NCBI RefSeq assembly: GCF_030412785.1
Contig: NZ_CP125295.1
Location: 3,038,001 to 3,102,000 of the forward strand
DNA: 64,000 nucleotides
Direction: 5' to 3'
From: Paraburkholderia sabiae
GTDB lineage: Bacteria; Pseudomonadota; Gammaproteobacteria; Burkholderiales; Burkholderiaceae
The position numbers were made by a program, and so were the translations under genes. The notes beneath the pieces are model-generated. The model saw nothing but the letters and a program-made list of their open reading frames with translations, was not told the DNA's origin and did not search any database. Shown here one piece after another: positions 53,658-62,376 of the stretch (within the stretch, counting starts at the first letter, position 1; the number at the start of each line of letters is the position of its first letter).

Positions 53658-55211
53658 TCAGATGTCGGCGTTGCCCTTCGTGAAGCCGGTGAACGCGGTG
53701 TACGGAGGATTGAGCGCCGTACCGTTCGTCATCACGCCATACGTGTTGTTGCCGCTGTCGAGCACGTAGTACATCACGGCCTGGATGTTGTGCGTTTTAC
53801 GCGCCTGATAGTACTTGCTGAGCGTGCTCGAGATGTAGCTTGCACGGTAAGCCTGCGTCTTCTCGGGGCCGGTGTTCCATTCGGTGATGATGAACGGAAC
53901 GCCATAGCGCGCCTTGCAGTACGTCGGCAGATCGAAGCCCGGACCCGAGCCGTCGGTACCGATGTTGAAGATATCGCCATACACTTCGTAGTTGTGCCAC
54001 GTCGTGATGTCCCAACGCACCTTCGGATGGCCGCCCGAACCGTCCGGCTGCATGCCGTCCCACAGCGCGTCCGCTGCACCGATATCGGCAACGCAGAAGT
54101 TGATACCGCACTTCGCGTTCGACTGCACAGCCTTCACGCCGTCGATCATGCCGCGCATCACGCCGCGCATCGCGGGCCAGTTCGCGTTGTTGAAGTCGAC
54201 TGCCTTGGTGCCGGCGTTGGTGAAGTCGAGCATCGTCGCGTTCTGTCGCGTCAATTCGTTACCGCACTCGTAAATCGTCACGCCGTATGCCTTGAGCGCA
54301 TTCGCAACCGCCATCGCAGCCTGTTGTCCGCGGGTGTAGGCGGCCGATTCGCTGGTGAAGACCTTGCCATTCGAGTCGTACACGCCCTGGTTGATCAGCA
54401 CGAGCAGCGTCAAACCAGCCGACTGGAATGCCTGCGCAATCTTGCTGACCGCGGCGATCTGCTTGGGATCGTCGGTACAGCCGATGCGGTAGCTCTTGCA
54501 GCCCATACCCTGCACGATCGACACGAGCTGCGCCGGCGTATACGTATAGTCGTAGTGGCCGTTGATGCCGTAGAACATGCCGGCCGTCGCTGCCGTCGCG
54601 ATACGCGGGTCGCTGCAAGGCAGCCAGCCGGCGACGTCGGTATTCACGTAGAACTGGCCGCCCGTACCCTTGTGCCAGATCTTGCCGCCGTACCACAGCA
54701 GCATCGACACGTTGTACGTGTTGCCCACCGTCTTGTTGTTGCGGTAGATAACACCGCCGACCACCGTCCACATCGCGCCCGTCTTGTCGATGATGTACGA
54801 CGCGGAAGGAATCGTCGTGCCGTCGGCCGAAGTGCCGCCGAGACGCGGGTCATTCGACGCGTTCCAGGCCGAGCCATTCCACGCGTAGAACTGGCTGCCC
54901 GTTCCCTGGTGATAGATCACGCCGCCGATGAACAGAACGAGCGATACGTTGTAGGTGTTGCCGGCTTTTGCGCCGTTGCGGTAGACCGATCCGCCCGACA
55001 GGGTCCACGTATTGCCCGAGTTGTCGACGATCGACGAGGCGGGCGGCATGGTCGTGCCGTTGGCCGATGTCGATGCGCGAGCGGTTGCCTTGGCGACTGC
55101 ATCGCCGGCGGCACCGGCGGCGAGGTCGGAACCGCCGCCACCGCAGGCGGTGAGGATGTAGCTGCCACCGAAAGCCGTGAGAGCACCTAGAAATTGACGT
55201 CGTTTGTTCAT
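53658..55211 (-). CDS. Secreted GH-A clan hydrolase-like lipoprotein with two N-terminal repeats (paralogue 1)
   Basis: This 517-residue protein starts MNKRRQFLGALTAFGGSYIL, a Tat-like signal, with a lipobox LTAC followed by Gly/Ser. Residues 55-205 hold two tandem ~75-residue repeats (WTLSGGSVYRNG and GNTYNVS; WTVVGGVIYRNN and GNTYNVS), each ending G-G/S-Q-F-Y. A TIM-barrel part follows, with the acid/base motif IYECGNELTR and the nucleophile FIITEWNTGPEK. It is about 65-70% similar by eye to the protein at 58916-60622. It probably hydrolyses or binds a polysaccharide on the cell surface; the repeats may be carbohydrate-binding beads. Confidence 0.8.
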   Translation of the reverse strand: MNKRRQFLGALTAFGGSYILTACGGGGSDLAAGAAGDAVAKATARASTSANGTTMPPASSIVDNSGNTWTLSGGSVYRNGAKAGNTYNVSLVLFIGGVIYHQGTGSQFYAWNGSAWNASNDPRLGGTSADGTTIPSASYIIDKTGAMWTVVGGVIYRNNKTVGNTYNVSMLLWYGGKIWHKGTGGQFYVNTDVAGWLPCSDPRIATAATAGMFYGINGHYDYTYTPAQLVSIVQGMGCKSYRIGCTDDPKQIAAVSKIAQAFQSAGLTLLVLINQGVYDSNGKVFTSESAAYTRGQQAAMAVANALKAYGVTIYECGNELTRQNATMLDFTNAGTKAVDFNNANWPAMRGVMRGMIDGVKAVQSNAKCGINFCVADIGAADALWDGMQPDGSGGHPKVRWDITTWHNYEVYGDIFNIGTDGSGPGFDLPTYCKARYGVPFIITEWNTGPEKTQAYRASYISSTLSKYYQARKTHNIQAVMYYVLDSGNNTYGVMTNGTALNPPYTAFTGFTKGNADI

Positions 55212-56051
55212 GGCGAAACGTATCCCTGTCGAGAAGTTCTCGAAAAAAAGTCCAAAAAATGACTGCTGGATTTCGAGGCAAAAGGCCGGCGCGAGCGCGT
55301 CCGCATTACTCAGTAATCCTTACTGGTAATGACACTTGACGACCCGGTTTGTAGACAGGGAGAAGTGAATGAACCGCCCGCTACGACATGTACTTCAGGC
55401 GGCGACGCTAGCGTCTAATGTCCCCTTGGCTTCAGGTGGATCACCAACCGAGCGCTGCCCTTGAATCAGCGGGTTATGCGATTTCCCTAACGTGTTGCCA
55501 CTACTTGCCAACCATCCTCTTGGATTACGCAAACGTTTCACCTTCAGCCGAAAGAGTCCGTAAGACACCCGGCAAAATGTTCGCGTAAGTCCGTTCGATC
55601 GGCGTAAATAATACCCAAGACACACGGCAAATTACATAGAAAATTAACTACATCGGACAATTAGCAGGATTCTTCCGACTAAAAGTTTCCGGAAAGGAAA
55701 TTCGCCTTTGCGCGTTCAGATGAGACGTTCCTACGCCCGCGCGACGGGCAATGTGACCCTATGAGGTATTTTTGTCGTCCTGATTGTTTCGCGCAGTACG
55801 GGTATTGCCGCATTGGAATTCGAGGAACGGAAAAGCGGTAATGCAGCTTTTACCGCAGGGGACATAATTACCGAGGACAAAATGCGTATCGAATGACGCA
55901 AATTTTGTCATGTTGAGAATATTATTTCGGTATCGACCCTGGAAGTATTGCCGAAAAGCGGGCCTGGAGGGGGTGAAGCGGTAATTAATGCGGCAGCGCA
56001 ATGAGTGCGCCGCCGTGATCTGATCTCTGTGAACGAGCGAAAAGCCCTGAA
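55212..56051. other. 840-bp AT-richer gap with a bulged inverted repeat
   Basis: No credible gene is present. About 95 bp before the GH lipoprotein start lie ATTACTCAGTAA (55305-55316) and TTACTGGTAAT (55320-55330), an inverted repeat with a 1-nt bulge and 3-bp centre. A weak sigma-54-like match (AGGTGA-AACGT-TTGCG, minus strand, about 55529-55543) lies farther up. Confidence 0.5.
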
Positions 56052-57107
56052 TTACGCGATTGCGGCTTTTTCCTCGTCGTAGGCGTCGTGTGCGAATTCC
56101 GGCTCAAGGACATTGGCGCTCGAATCGCTGCCTTGCTCCACCGCTTCTGTTTCCGGCGTGCCTCGCGTCCATGCACGGTATTCGGTTGGCGACTTGCCGA
56201 CGCACCGTCGAAACAGCTTCCCCAGGCGGTCGCCGTTGCTCAGTCCCACGCGCCGCGCGACCTTGTCGGCGGGCAGTGACGTCTCTGCCAGCAACTGACA
56301 CGCGCGCTCGAGGCGAACCCGCTGCAAATACTCGGAAGGCGACGCGCCGATATGCGTCTGGAAGTTGCGAAGCAGCGTGCGCTGGCTCATCGCACACGCT
56401 TCCGCAGCATCGGCAACGCTGACCGAGCGATGACAGTTCTCCTGAAGCCAGCGAGCCGCCGCGCGGATTCTGTCCACCGCCGTATTGGTCGCGTCGACAG
56501 AAGGGGAAAGCCATTCGCTCGAATCGACGAATGCGGTACGGCGCAATGCCTCGTGTGCAATCGGTTCGCCGAAATCCGCGCGGATCACTTCGAATGCCGC
56601 TTTGACTGCGCTGCCCAGCTGCGCCCTTCTCCTGCGCGCCTGCTCATATCCGCTCGCCACACCCGCACCGTTGTCCGACCCCATCACGGCGCCCATATTC
56701 GATGTATCGACGCCTGCCGCGAGGAACCTGACGGGTGTGCCATGCGCGCGCACGCGCTGCAGCCACGCGGCAAGAGGCGGCGCATCGCACGTTGCTCGCG
56801 CATTCACGCCGCCCGCGATAAACACGCGCGCGTAGCGTGTCTCGCTGCCCGTCGGCAACTCGTCCGTCGAGACGAACAGCGATCGATCGCATTTGATGTG
56901 TCCACCGCTTTCCGACAGAAACTGCAGTTCGTACTTTCGCGCCGCCGAGTTCGTTTCGAGCGAGCATGCGCATTCGAGCGCTTCGGCGATCGCGCCGATT
57001 CCGAGCAGATCACATGCGTCGGTAAGAACGAAAGCGATTCGTTGTGTAGACGAAGTCGCGCTGAAATGCTTGTGTGGTATCCATTGCAAGTTATTCTCGA
57101 CGAACAT
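56052..57107 (-). CDS. Second GlxA-like AraC-family regulator
   Basis: ATG 57107 follows GGGAG; the product has 351 residues. Its layout is the same as the regulator at 51513: an N-terminal PfpI/GATase-like domain (RIAFVLTDACDLLGIGAIAEALE) and a C-terminal AraC domain (VSVADAAEACAMSQRTLLRNFQTHIGASPSEYLQRVRLERACQLL, ADKVARRVGLSNGDRLGKLFRRCVGKSP). The two regulators differ clearly in their first half, so they are unlikely to be a recent duplication. It lies between the two GH lipoprotein genes and is likely to regulate them. The ligand is unknown. Confidence 0.88.
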   Translation of the reverse strand: MFVENNLQWIPHKHFSATSSTQRIAFVLTDACDLLGIGAIAEALECACSLETNSAARKYELQFLSESGGHIKCDRSLFVSTDELPTGSETRYARVFIAGGVNARATCDAPPLAAWLQRVRAHGTPVRFLAAGVDTSNMGAVMGSDNGAGVASGYEQARRRRAQLGSAVKAAFEVIRADFGEPIAHEALRRTAFVDSSEWLSPSVDATNTAVDRIRAAARWLQENCHRSVSVADAAEACAMSQRTLLRNFQTHIGASPSEYLQRVRLERACQLLAETSLPADKVARRVGLSNGDRLGKLFRRCVGKSPTEYRAWTRGTPETEAVEQGSDSSANVLEPEFAHDAYDEEKAAIA

Positions 57108-57237
57108 GGTCGCTCCCGCGTGTTTTGTAATGACATGCCTGCGCATGCAATGACTACTAAGACGATCGTTTAAGTCTTTCGCTTAAATGCCCCACTGAAT
57201 ACCAGCCCGGGGGGCGTTCTGCTTCTTTCAGCTTCTG

Positions 57238-58632
57238 TCAGCGCGCTCCCAGCGCCTGCGTGACGGCCCGCACGACATCGGATGGATCGGCTGAACGTGG
57301 GAACCATGTGTCCCAATGCGCCCAGTCGAGCCGCGCATCGTCGGTCGAGAAGGCGATCATCACAGGCCGATCCTGCACATCCAACGCTTCGAGCAGGTCG
57401 TCCGCAGCGACGACGCCGCGCGGGCTCGAACTCACGATCACACGTGGATTGAGCCGCCGCGCTTCGTTGCGCGCTTCTTCCGTCGTGAGCGCGGGCATCA
57501 CGTACATGCCCTTCGACGTCAGACGCGACACCAGTTGCGACAGACGTCCGGCATCGGGATCGAGCACCAGCACATCGATGCGTGCTGCCGACTGCGCTGC
57601 GCGTCGATGCAGACGCGGCCGCACGCGCGAGCGCACCCAGCGCCTGAGCGGCCACACGGTCCGGTTGAGTTCGTGCCTCAGCACGAGACTTCTCCACACG
57701 TGCGGCGCGCTGAACCCCGGACGACGCGCCTGACGTTCGAGCAAGCGCTTGCAGCCAGGCAGATGAAGTAGCGAACAGCCTTTGAACCAGCGCAGATCGC
57801 GATGCGTGTTCCCCGACCAGTGGCGTCCGACCATGCGATGTGCGCCGAGATCGATGATGGGATGGCCATCGTCGGCAAGCAGATTGAGTGCAGCGGAAAT
57901 AAATGCTTCGTCCCCGTTGTGATTCAGTTCGTGGATGAGATGCGTATAGCGCTCGAAGCACGCGTGCGCGCGCGGCACCAGCGCGCTGATGAATCCCGCC
58001 GATGCGACGAGAATCTCGCCGCCAAACCATCTCGGGTTCTGCAGCCGCGTGCCCGCCACGGATTCGAGATCCGCGATCACGCGCGCATCGCCATAAGCCG
58101 AGAACTCCTGATCGGAGATATCGAAAGCGCCGACGCCCGTCATCAGGCAGCGCGCCAGCAGTTCTCCATCAACCGTGTGAAGCGCGAGCATGTCGGTGTC
58201 GAGCACCATCAGCAGTTCGCCTTCTCGCAACGTCGCGCCTAACTGCTCCATCATGTCGAGCTTGAAATGCGCGCTATAGAAGCGCGTGATCTTCGGCAGC
58301 GTGAGTACCGAGGGAGCCAGCTGTATGACGTGCGGACGCGCGTCTGCGTCGACCTTCTCGAGATACTGCATGACCTGATCGGCAACATTCGTTGCCACGG
58401 TCAGTGTGGGCAGTCCCACTGCCTTGAGACTCCGGTTCAACGTGATGGCCTGCTCCACATAGCAGAAGGGATCGTCGCTCGTGCAGTTGGGGCTGCCTGC
58501 GCTATCCGTTTCGATGTAGACGAGCGCGCACGGCACCACGCCAACGGCGCAATGAAGCAAGCCGGACGGTAAAGGTGACGTCTGTCTGATTGTTGGTGCG
58601 AAGTCTTTGCGCAGGAGCGCTGCGTCGAACAT
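57238..58632 (-). CDS. Glycosyltransferase fused to a degenerate receiver domain
   Basis: ATG 58632 follows GGAGG, giving 464 residues. Residues 30-330 look like a nucleotide-sugar transferase: VLDTDMLAL provides a DxD, with NHNGDEAFISAALNLL and LGAHRMVGRHWSG later. The last 114 residues (about 351-464) follow the response-regulator pattern: IDVLVLDPDAGRLSQLVSRL with acidic Asp, then the strand VIVSSSP where the phosphorylated Asp should be, VMIAFSTDD, and FPRSADPSDVVRAV where Lys-Pro is expected. Phosphorylation is therefore unlikely. A sigma-54-like promoter lies 100 bp upstream. I know no family with this fusion. Confidence 0.75.
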   Translation of the reverse strand: MFDAALLRKDFAPTIRQTSPLPSGLLHCAVGVVPCALVYIETDSAGSPNCTSDDPFCYVEQAITLNRSLKAVGLPTLTVATNVADQVMQYLEKVDADARPHVIQLAPSVLTLPKITRFYSAHFKLDMMEQLGATLREGELLMVLDTDMLALHTVDGELLARCLMTGVGAFDISDQEFSAYGDARVIADLESVAGTRLQNPRWFGGEILVASAGFISALVPRAHACFERYTHLIHELNHNGDEAFISAALNLLADDGHPIIDLGAHRMVGRHWSGNTHRDLRWFKGCSLLHLPGCKRLLERQARRPGFSAPHVWRSLVLRHELNRTVWPLRRWVRSRVRPRLHRRAAQSAARIDVLVLDPDAGRLSQLVSRLTSKGMYVMPALTTEEARNEARRLNPRVIVSSSPRGVVAADDLLEALDVQDRPVMIAFSTDDARLDWAHWDTWFPRSADPSDVVRAVTQALGAR

Positions 58633-58742
58633 CGTCGCCTCCGGGTTGACAGGAAAGGTGAGGCGCGTCGTCCTCGACCGCTGCTCAGGCTGCATGTGAC
58701 ACGCTTTCGCAATGCGCATTCAATGCGTGGCGCATGGGAATA

Positions 58743-58757
58743 GCAGCATCCATGCCA
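58743..58757 (-). promoter_or_regulatory. Candidate sigma-54 promoter of the fusion gene
   Basis: On the minus strand the sequence reads TGGCAT-GGATG-CTGCT. GG and GC are exactly 10 bp apart; the -24 part matches 5 of 6 and the -12 part 3 of 4. It predicts a transcript start about 100 nt before the ATG. Confidence 0.55.
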
Positions 58758-58915
58758 CACGGATAAATGACATGGAGTCGGAGGCTGTGGAAATTACGCT
58801 AAACGTGTTTTGAAATTTTGTCGTGTAGCGTGTGCAAATTCGAGGAGCGGAATTTGCTGGGATCGGCAAGTTTTTCATTTTATGCGAATGCAATGCACTC
58901 GTCTGAAAGACTTGC

Positions 58916-60622
58916 TCAATTGTCAGGGTGGCTCGTAACGAAACTCACGAACGCGTTATAGGGAAGATTCAACGTCACGCCATCGATCATCACGCCATAC
59001 GTCGCGTCGCCGCTATCGAGCACGTAGTACATCACCGATTGAATGTTCTTTGTCTTTCTCGCCTGATAGTAAGTCGCGTATCGCGCGCTGATGTAATTCG
59101 CGCGATATGACTGGCTCTTCTCCGGCCCCGTGTTCCATTCGGTGAGCAGAAACGGCACGCCATAACGCGCCTTGCAGTACGTGGGCAGATCGAAGCCAGG
59201 ACCGGCGCCATCTGTGCCGAGATCGAAGATGTCGCCGTAGACCTCGTAGTTGTGCCACGTCGTCAGATCCCATCGCACTTGCGGATAGCCGCTCGTACCG
59301 TCGGGCTGTCGGCCGTCCCACAATGCGTCGGCGGCGCCGATATCGGCCACGCAGAAGTTGATGCCGCACTTCGCGCCCGGTTGCGCCGACTTCACGCCGT
59401 CGATCATCCCGCGCATCACGCCGCGCATGGCGGGCCAGTTGCCGTTGCTGAAGTCGGCGGCCTTCGTACCTGCGTTGGTCGAGTCGAGAATGATGGCGCT
59501 GTCGCGCGTCAGTTCGTTACCGCATTCGTACATCACGACACCGTACCGCGACAGCGCCGCAGCCACCGTCGCTCCGCATGCCTTGCCTCGCGCATACGCA
59601 GCCGATTCGCTCGTGAACACGACGCCGTTCGAGTCGCGCACGCCGATGTTGACGAGCACGAACAACGTCAACCCTGCCGCCTGAAATGCCTGCGCGAGAC
59701 GCGTTACAGCGCCGAGTTGCACGGGGTCGTCGGTGCAGCCGACACGGTATGTCGAGCAGCCCATGTTCTGCATGATCTGCACGACTTGCGCGGCCGTGTA
59801 GCGGTAATCGTAGTGTCCGTTGATACCGTGAAATGTGCCGCTCGTTGCCGCGACTGCGATACGCGGATCGCTGCATGGCAGCCACTGGTCGAGATCGGTG
59901 CACACGTAGAACTGGCCGCCCGTCGAGCGATACCAGACCTTTCCGCCGTACCACAGCAGCAGCGCGACATTCGACGTCACGCCGACATACGCGTTGTTGC
60001 GCAGAACCATGCCGTTGGACACGGTCCATAGCGCGCCCATCTTGTCGATGATGTATGGGGCCGACGGAATGGTGGTGCCGTCGGCGGACGTGCCGCCCAG
60101 ACGCGGGTCGTTGCACGCGAGCCAGGTCGTGCCGTTCCATCCATAGAACTGTCCGCCCGTGCCCTTGTGATACACGCCATTGCCGTACCACAGCAGCAGC
60201 GACACGTTATACGTGTTGCCCGCGGCGACACCGTTGCGATACACGGACCCGTTGACGAGCGTCCAGAGCGCGCCCTGGTTGTCGGTGATCGACGCAGCGG
60301 GCGGCACTTCCGTGCCACTGGGCGATCCGACCGTGCCACTGTTCGAACCAGCGTTGGGATCGGTCGACGAACCCGACGTAGCGCCGTTCGACGTGTTCGT
60401 CGTCCCTCCGTTGACGGCCGACGACGTCTTGCCGTTCTGCGTCGTCGACGTGTTCGATGTGGTCGCGGTCGTGGCGCCCGTCGTCGCGCTGCTGCCCGTT
60501 GCGCTGGCGCTGCTCGCGTTGCCCTCGCCGCCCGCGCTGCCGCCACCGCCACCGCATGCGGTCAGCACGAAACCGCCGCCCATCGCGGTGACCAAACCAA
60601 GAAACTGACGACGTTTAACCAT
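58916..60622 (-). CDS. Secreted GH-A clan hydrolase-like lipoprotein with two N-terminal repeats (paralogue 2)
   Basis: This 568-residue paralogue of the protein at 53658-55211 starts MVKRRQFLGLVTAMGGGFVL with the lipobox LTAC and a Gly-rich run. A Ser/Thr/Asn/Gly-rich linker of about 80 residues (absent in paralogue 1) separates the anchor from two repeats (WTLVNGSVYRNG, GNTYNVSLLLWYG; WTVSNGMVLRNN, SNVALLLWYG). The hydrolase part keeps MYECGNELTRDS and FLLTEWNTGPEK. The long linker suggests that the enzyme is held away from the membrane. It sits downstream of the fusion-gene promoter region and divergent from the ferredoxin reductase gene. Confidence 0.8.
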   Translation of the reverse strand: MVKRRQFLGLVTAMGGGFVLTACGGGGGSAGGEGNASSASATGSSATTGATTATTSNTSTTQNGKTSSAVNGGTTNTSNGATSGSSTDPNAGSNSGTVGSPSGTEVPPAASITDNQGALWTLVNGSVYRNGVAAGNTYNVSLLLWYGNGVYHKGTGGQFYGWNGTTWLACNDPRLGGTSADGTTIPSAPYIIDKMGALWTVSNGMVLRNNAYVGVTSNVALLLWYGGKVWYRSTGGQFYVCTDLDQWLPCSDPRIAVAATSGTFHGINGHYDYRYTAAQVVQIMQNMGCSTYRVGCTDDPVQLGAVTRLAQAFQAAGLTLFVLVNIGVRDSNGVVFTSESAAYARGKACGATVAAALSRYGVVMYECGNELTRDSAIILDSTNAGTKAADFSNGNWPAMRGVMRGMIDGVKSAQPGAKCGINFCVADIGAADALWDGRQPDGTSGYPQVRWDLTTWHNYEVYGDIFDLGTDGAGPGFDLPTYCKARYGVPFLLTEWNTGPEKSQSYRANYISARYATYYQARKTKNIQSVMYYVLDSGDATYGVMIDGVTLNLPYNAFVSFVTSHPDN

Positions 60623-61255
60623 GACAAATCAATCCACTGCGCGCAAATACGCGCGACGAACAAAGCGAGAGGAACTGGCGGCAAGCGCGACAGCGAAAGA
60701 CATTGCGTCTCTCACATTCGATTCGCGATCCTTATCAACTGATGCTGTGTGCCGCTAACTGGCCGATCGGCAAGCGTCCCGGTTCAAGCGTTCGCTATCG
60801 GGGCGTCAGAAGATTGCGGTAAATATTCCCGCCGTTGATCCGAGTCGTACAGTTAGTGTCTGGATGTCGGCACGCAGAATCCACATGCGCAGGGCAATCG
60901 CCAAATAACACGATTTTTGCGAAATTCCGCAAAGCACGGGAATGAACTACTTGGGTCTACGGGAATGGCCTTCGCCGATTTACCTGTTAATTCCCTTTTA
61001 ATCGGCTCACTGGAATTTATTGGTGTCGCTTTACGATTTCCGCAATTCGGAAAGCGGCATTTTTTTCCACGCCATCTCCACGTCATCTATATGCGGGCGA
61101 AAGAGCGCGTCTTCGTGCTCGATAAAAACCAGCCGCACGCGAGCGATCCCCTTATCCCTGCCCGTCCTGGTGCCTTCATTGCCCGCGTCAGCGCCTGTCT
61201 GTATCGTGAAACCGTGCATCAACACGACATCCCGCGACTCGCACAAGGATCATCC
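60623..61255. other. 633-bp intergenic region, no gene seen
   Basis: An open frame runs into the ferredoxin reductase gene from 60917, but it lacks a ribosome site, is AT-rich and encodes no recognisable sequence, so I treat it as untranslated. A moderate sigma-54-like match for the GH paralogue (TGGCGA-TTGCC-CTGCG, minus strand, about 60889-60903) is present. Confidence 0.5.
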
Positions 61256-62311
61256 ATGACAACCGCGTCAAACACTCAGCCCGCTTCACCGATCAGCACC
61301 GACGTGCTGATCATCGGCGCGGGGCCCGTGGGTCTGTTCGCCGCGTTCGAAGCCGGTGTAATCGGGCTTTCGAGCGTAATCGTCGACAACATCGAGCGCG
61401 TGGGCGGCCAGTGCATCGAGCTGTATCCGGACAAGCCGATCTACGACATTCCGGCGATTCCCTCCTGCACCGCGCGCGAACTGGTCGACCGGCTGCTCGA
61501 ACAATGCCGGCCGTTCGAACCGCCGCTGCATCTCGGCCATCGCGTGGAAACGGTTGAGCGGCAGGACAGCGGGCGCTGGCTCGCGCGCACGGACAAAGGC
61601 CTGACATTCGACGCCGCGTCCATTCTGATCGCGGCGGGCAACGGCTCGTTTGTTCCGCAACGCTTGCAGCTCGACGACGCAGCGCCGCTCGAAGGCCGTC
61701 ATGTGCACTACAGCGTGCGCAGTCTCGACGACTTCGCCGGCAAGAAAGTGGTGGTGGCGGGCGGCGGCGACTCCGCACTCGACTGGACATTGGCGCTGCT
61801 CAGCGTCGCAGAGCGCGTCACGCTCGTACATCGGCGCAACGGCTTCAGCGCGACGGATTCGAGCGTCGCGAACATGCGCCGCGCCGTCGAAGCGGGCGAA
61901 ATGGACTTCGCGGTCGGCACGATCACGAACCTGAACGCACCGGGCGGACGGCTCGAATCGATCGACATTCGCCAGGCCGAAGGCTCCGTGCAGCATGCCG
62001 CCGATCATCTGCTCGTGCTGTTCGGTCTCGTCGCCGATCTCGGTCCGATTGCGAACTGGGGCATCGAAGTGCAAGGCGGACGCATCACCGTCGACACGTC
62101 GAACTACGAGAGTTCGTGTCCCGGCATCTTCGCGGCAGGCGATATCGCGGGCTATCCGAACAAGCAGAAGCTGATTCTGTCGGGATTTCACGAGGCTTCG
62201 CTCGCGCTTCGTAAAGCGTACAGCTACGCATTTCCCGAGAAGAAGCGCGTGCATATCCATTCGAGCTACGACGCGAAACTTGCGGAACGCGTCGCCGCGT
62301 CGCACGCTTGA
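61256..62311 (+). CDS. Ferredoxin/flavodoxin-NADP reductase, thioredoxin-reductase-like type
   Basis: This 351-residue flavoprotein starts at ATG 61256. It has an FAD-binding GAGPVGLFAAFEAG, an NADPH-binding VVVAGGGDSALDW and an FAD-binding FAAGDIAGYPNKQKL near the end. The CxxC pair of true thioredoxin reductase is missing, which defines the TrxR-like FNR group known from Bacillus YumC. It reduces ferredoxin or flavodoxin with NADPH. The sequence RVGGQCIELYPDKPIYDIP is typical of the group. It stands alone before the LRR gene. Confidence 0.9.
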   Translation: MTTASNTQPASPISTDVLIIGAGPVGLFAAFEAGVIGLSSVIVDNIERVGGQCIELYPDKPIYDIPAIPSCTARELVDRLLEQCRPFEPPLHLGHRVETVERQDSGRWLARTDKGLTFDAASILIAAGNGSFVPQRLQLDDAAPLEGRHVHYSVRSLDDFAGKKVVVAGGGDSALDWTLALLSVAERVTLVHRRNGFSATDSSVANMRRAVEAGEMDFAVGTITNLNAPGGRLESIDIRQAEGSVQHAADHLLVLFGLVADLGPIANWGIEVQGGRITVDTSNYESSCPGIFAAGDIAGYPNKQKLILSGFHEASLALRKAYSYAFPEKKRVHIHSSYDAKLAERVAASHA

Positions 62312-62376
62312 CGCAACGCGCTCCGTGTATTGCGCTTCGTGTATAAAGGAGGAAGCCAGAATCCACGGAGCCCGAC

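Noticed and set aside
60917..61255. N-terminal extension of the ferredoxin reductase
   Set aside because: The extension is unlike any FNR, AT-rich and has no ribosome site; the family starts near ATG 61256.
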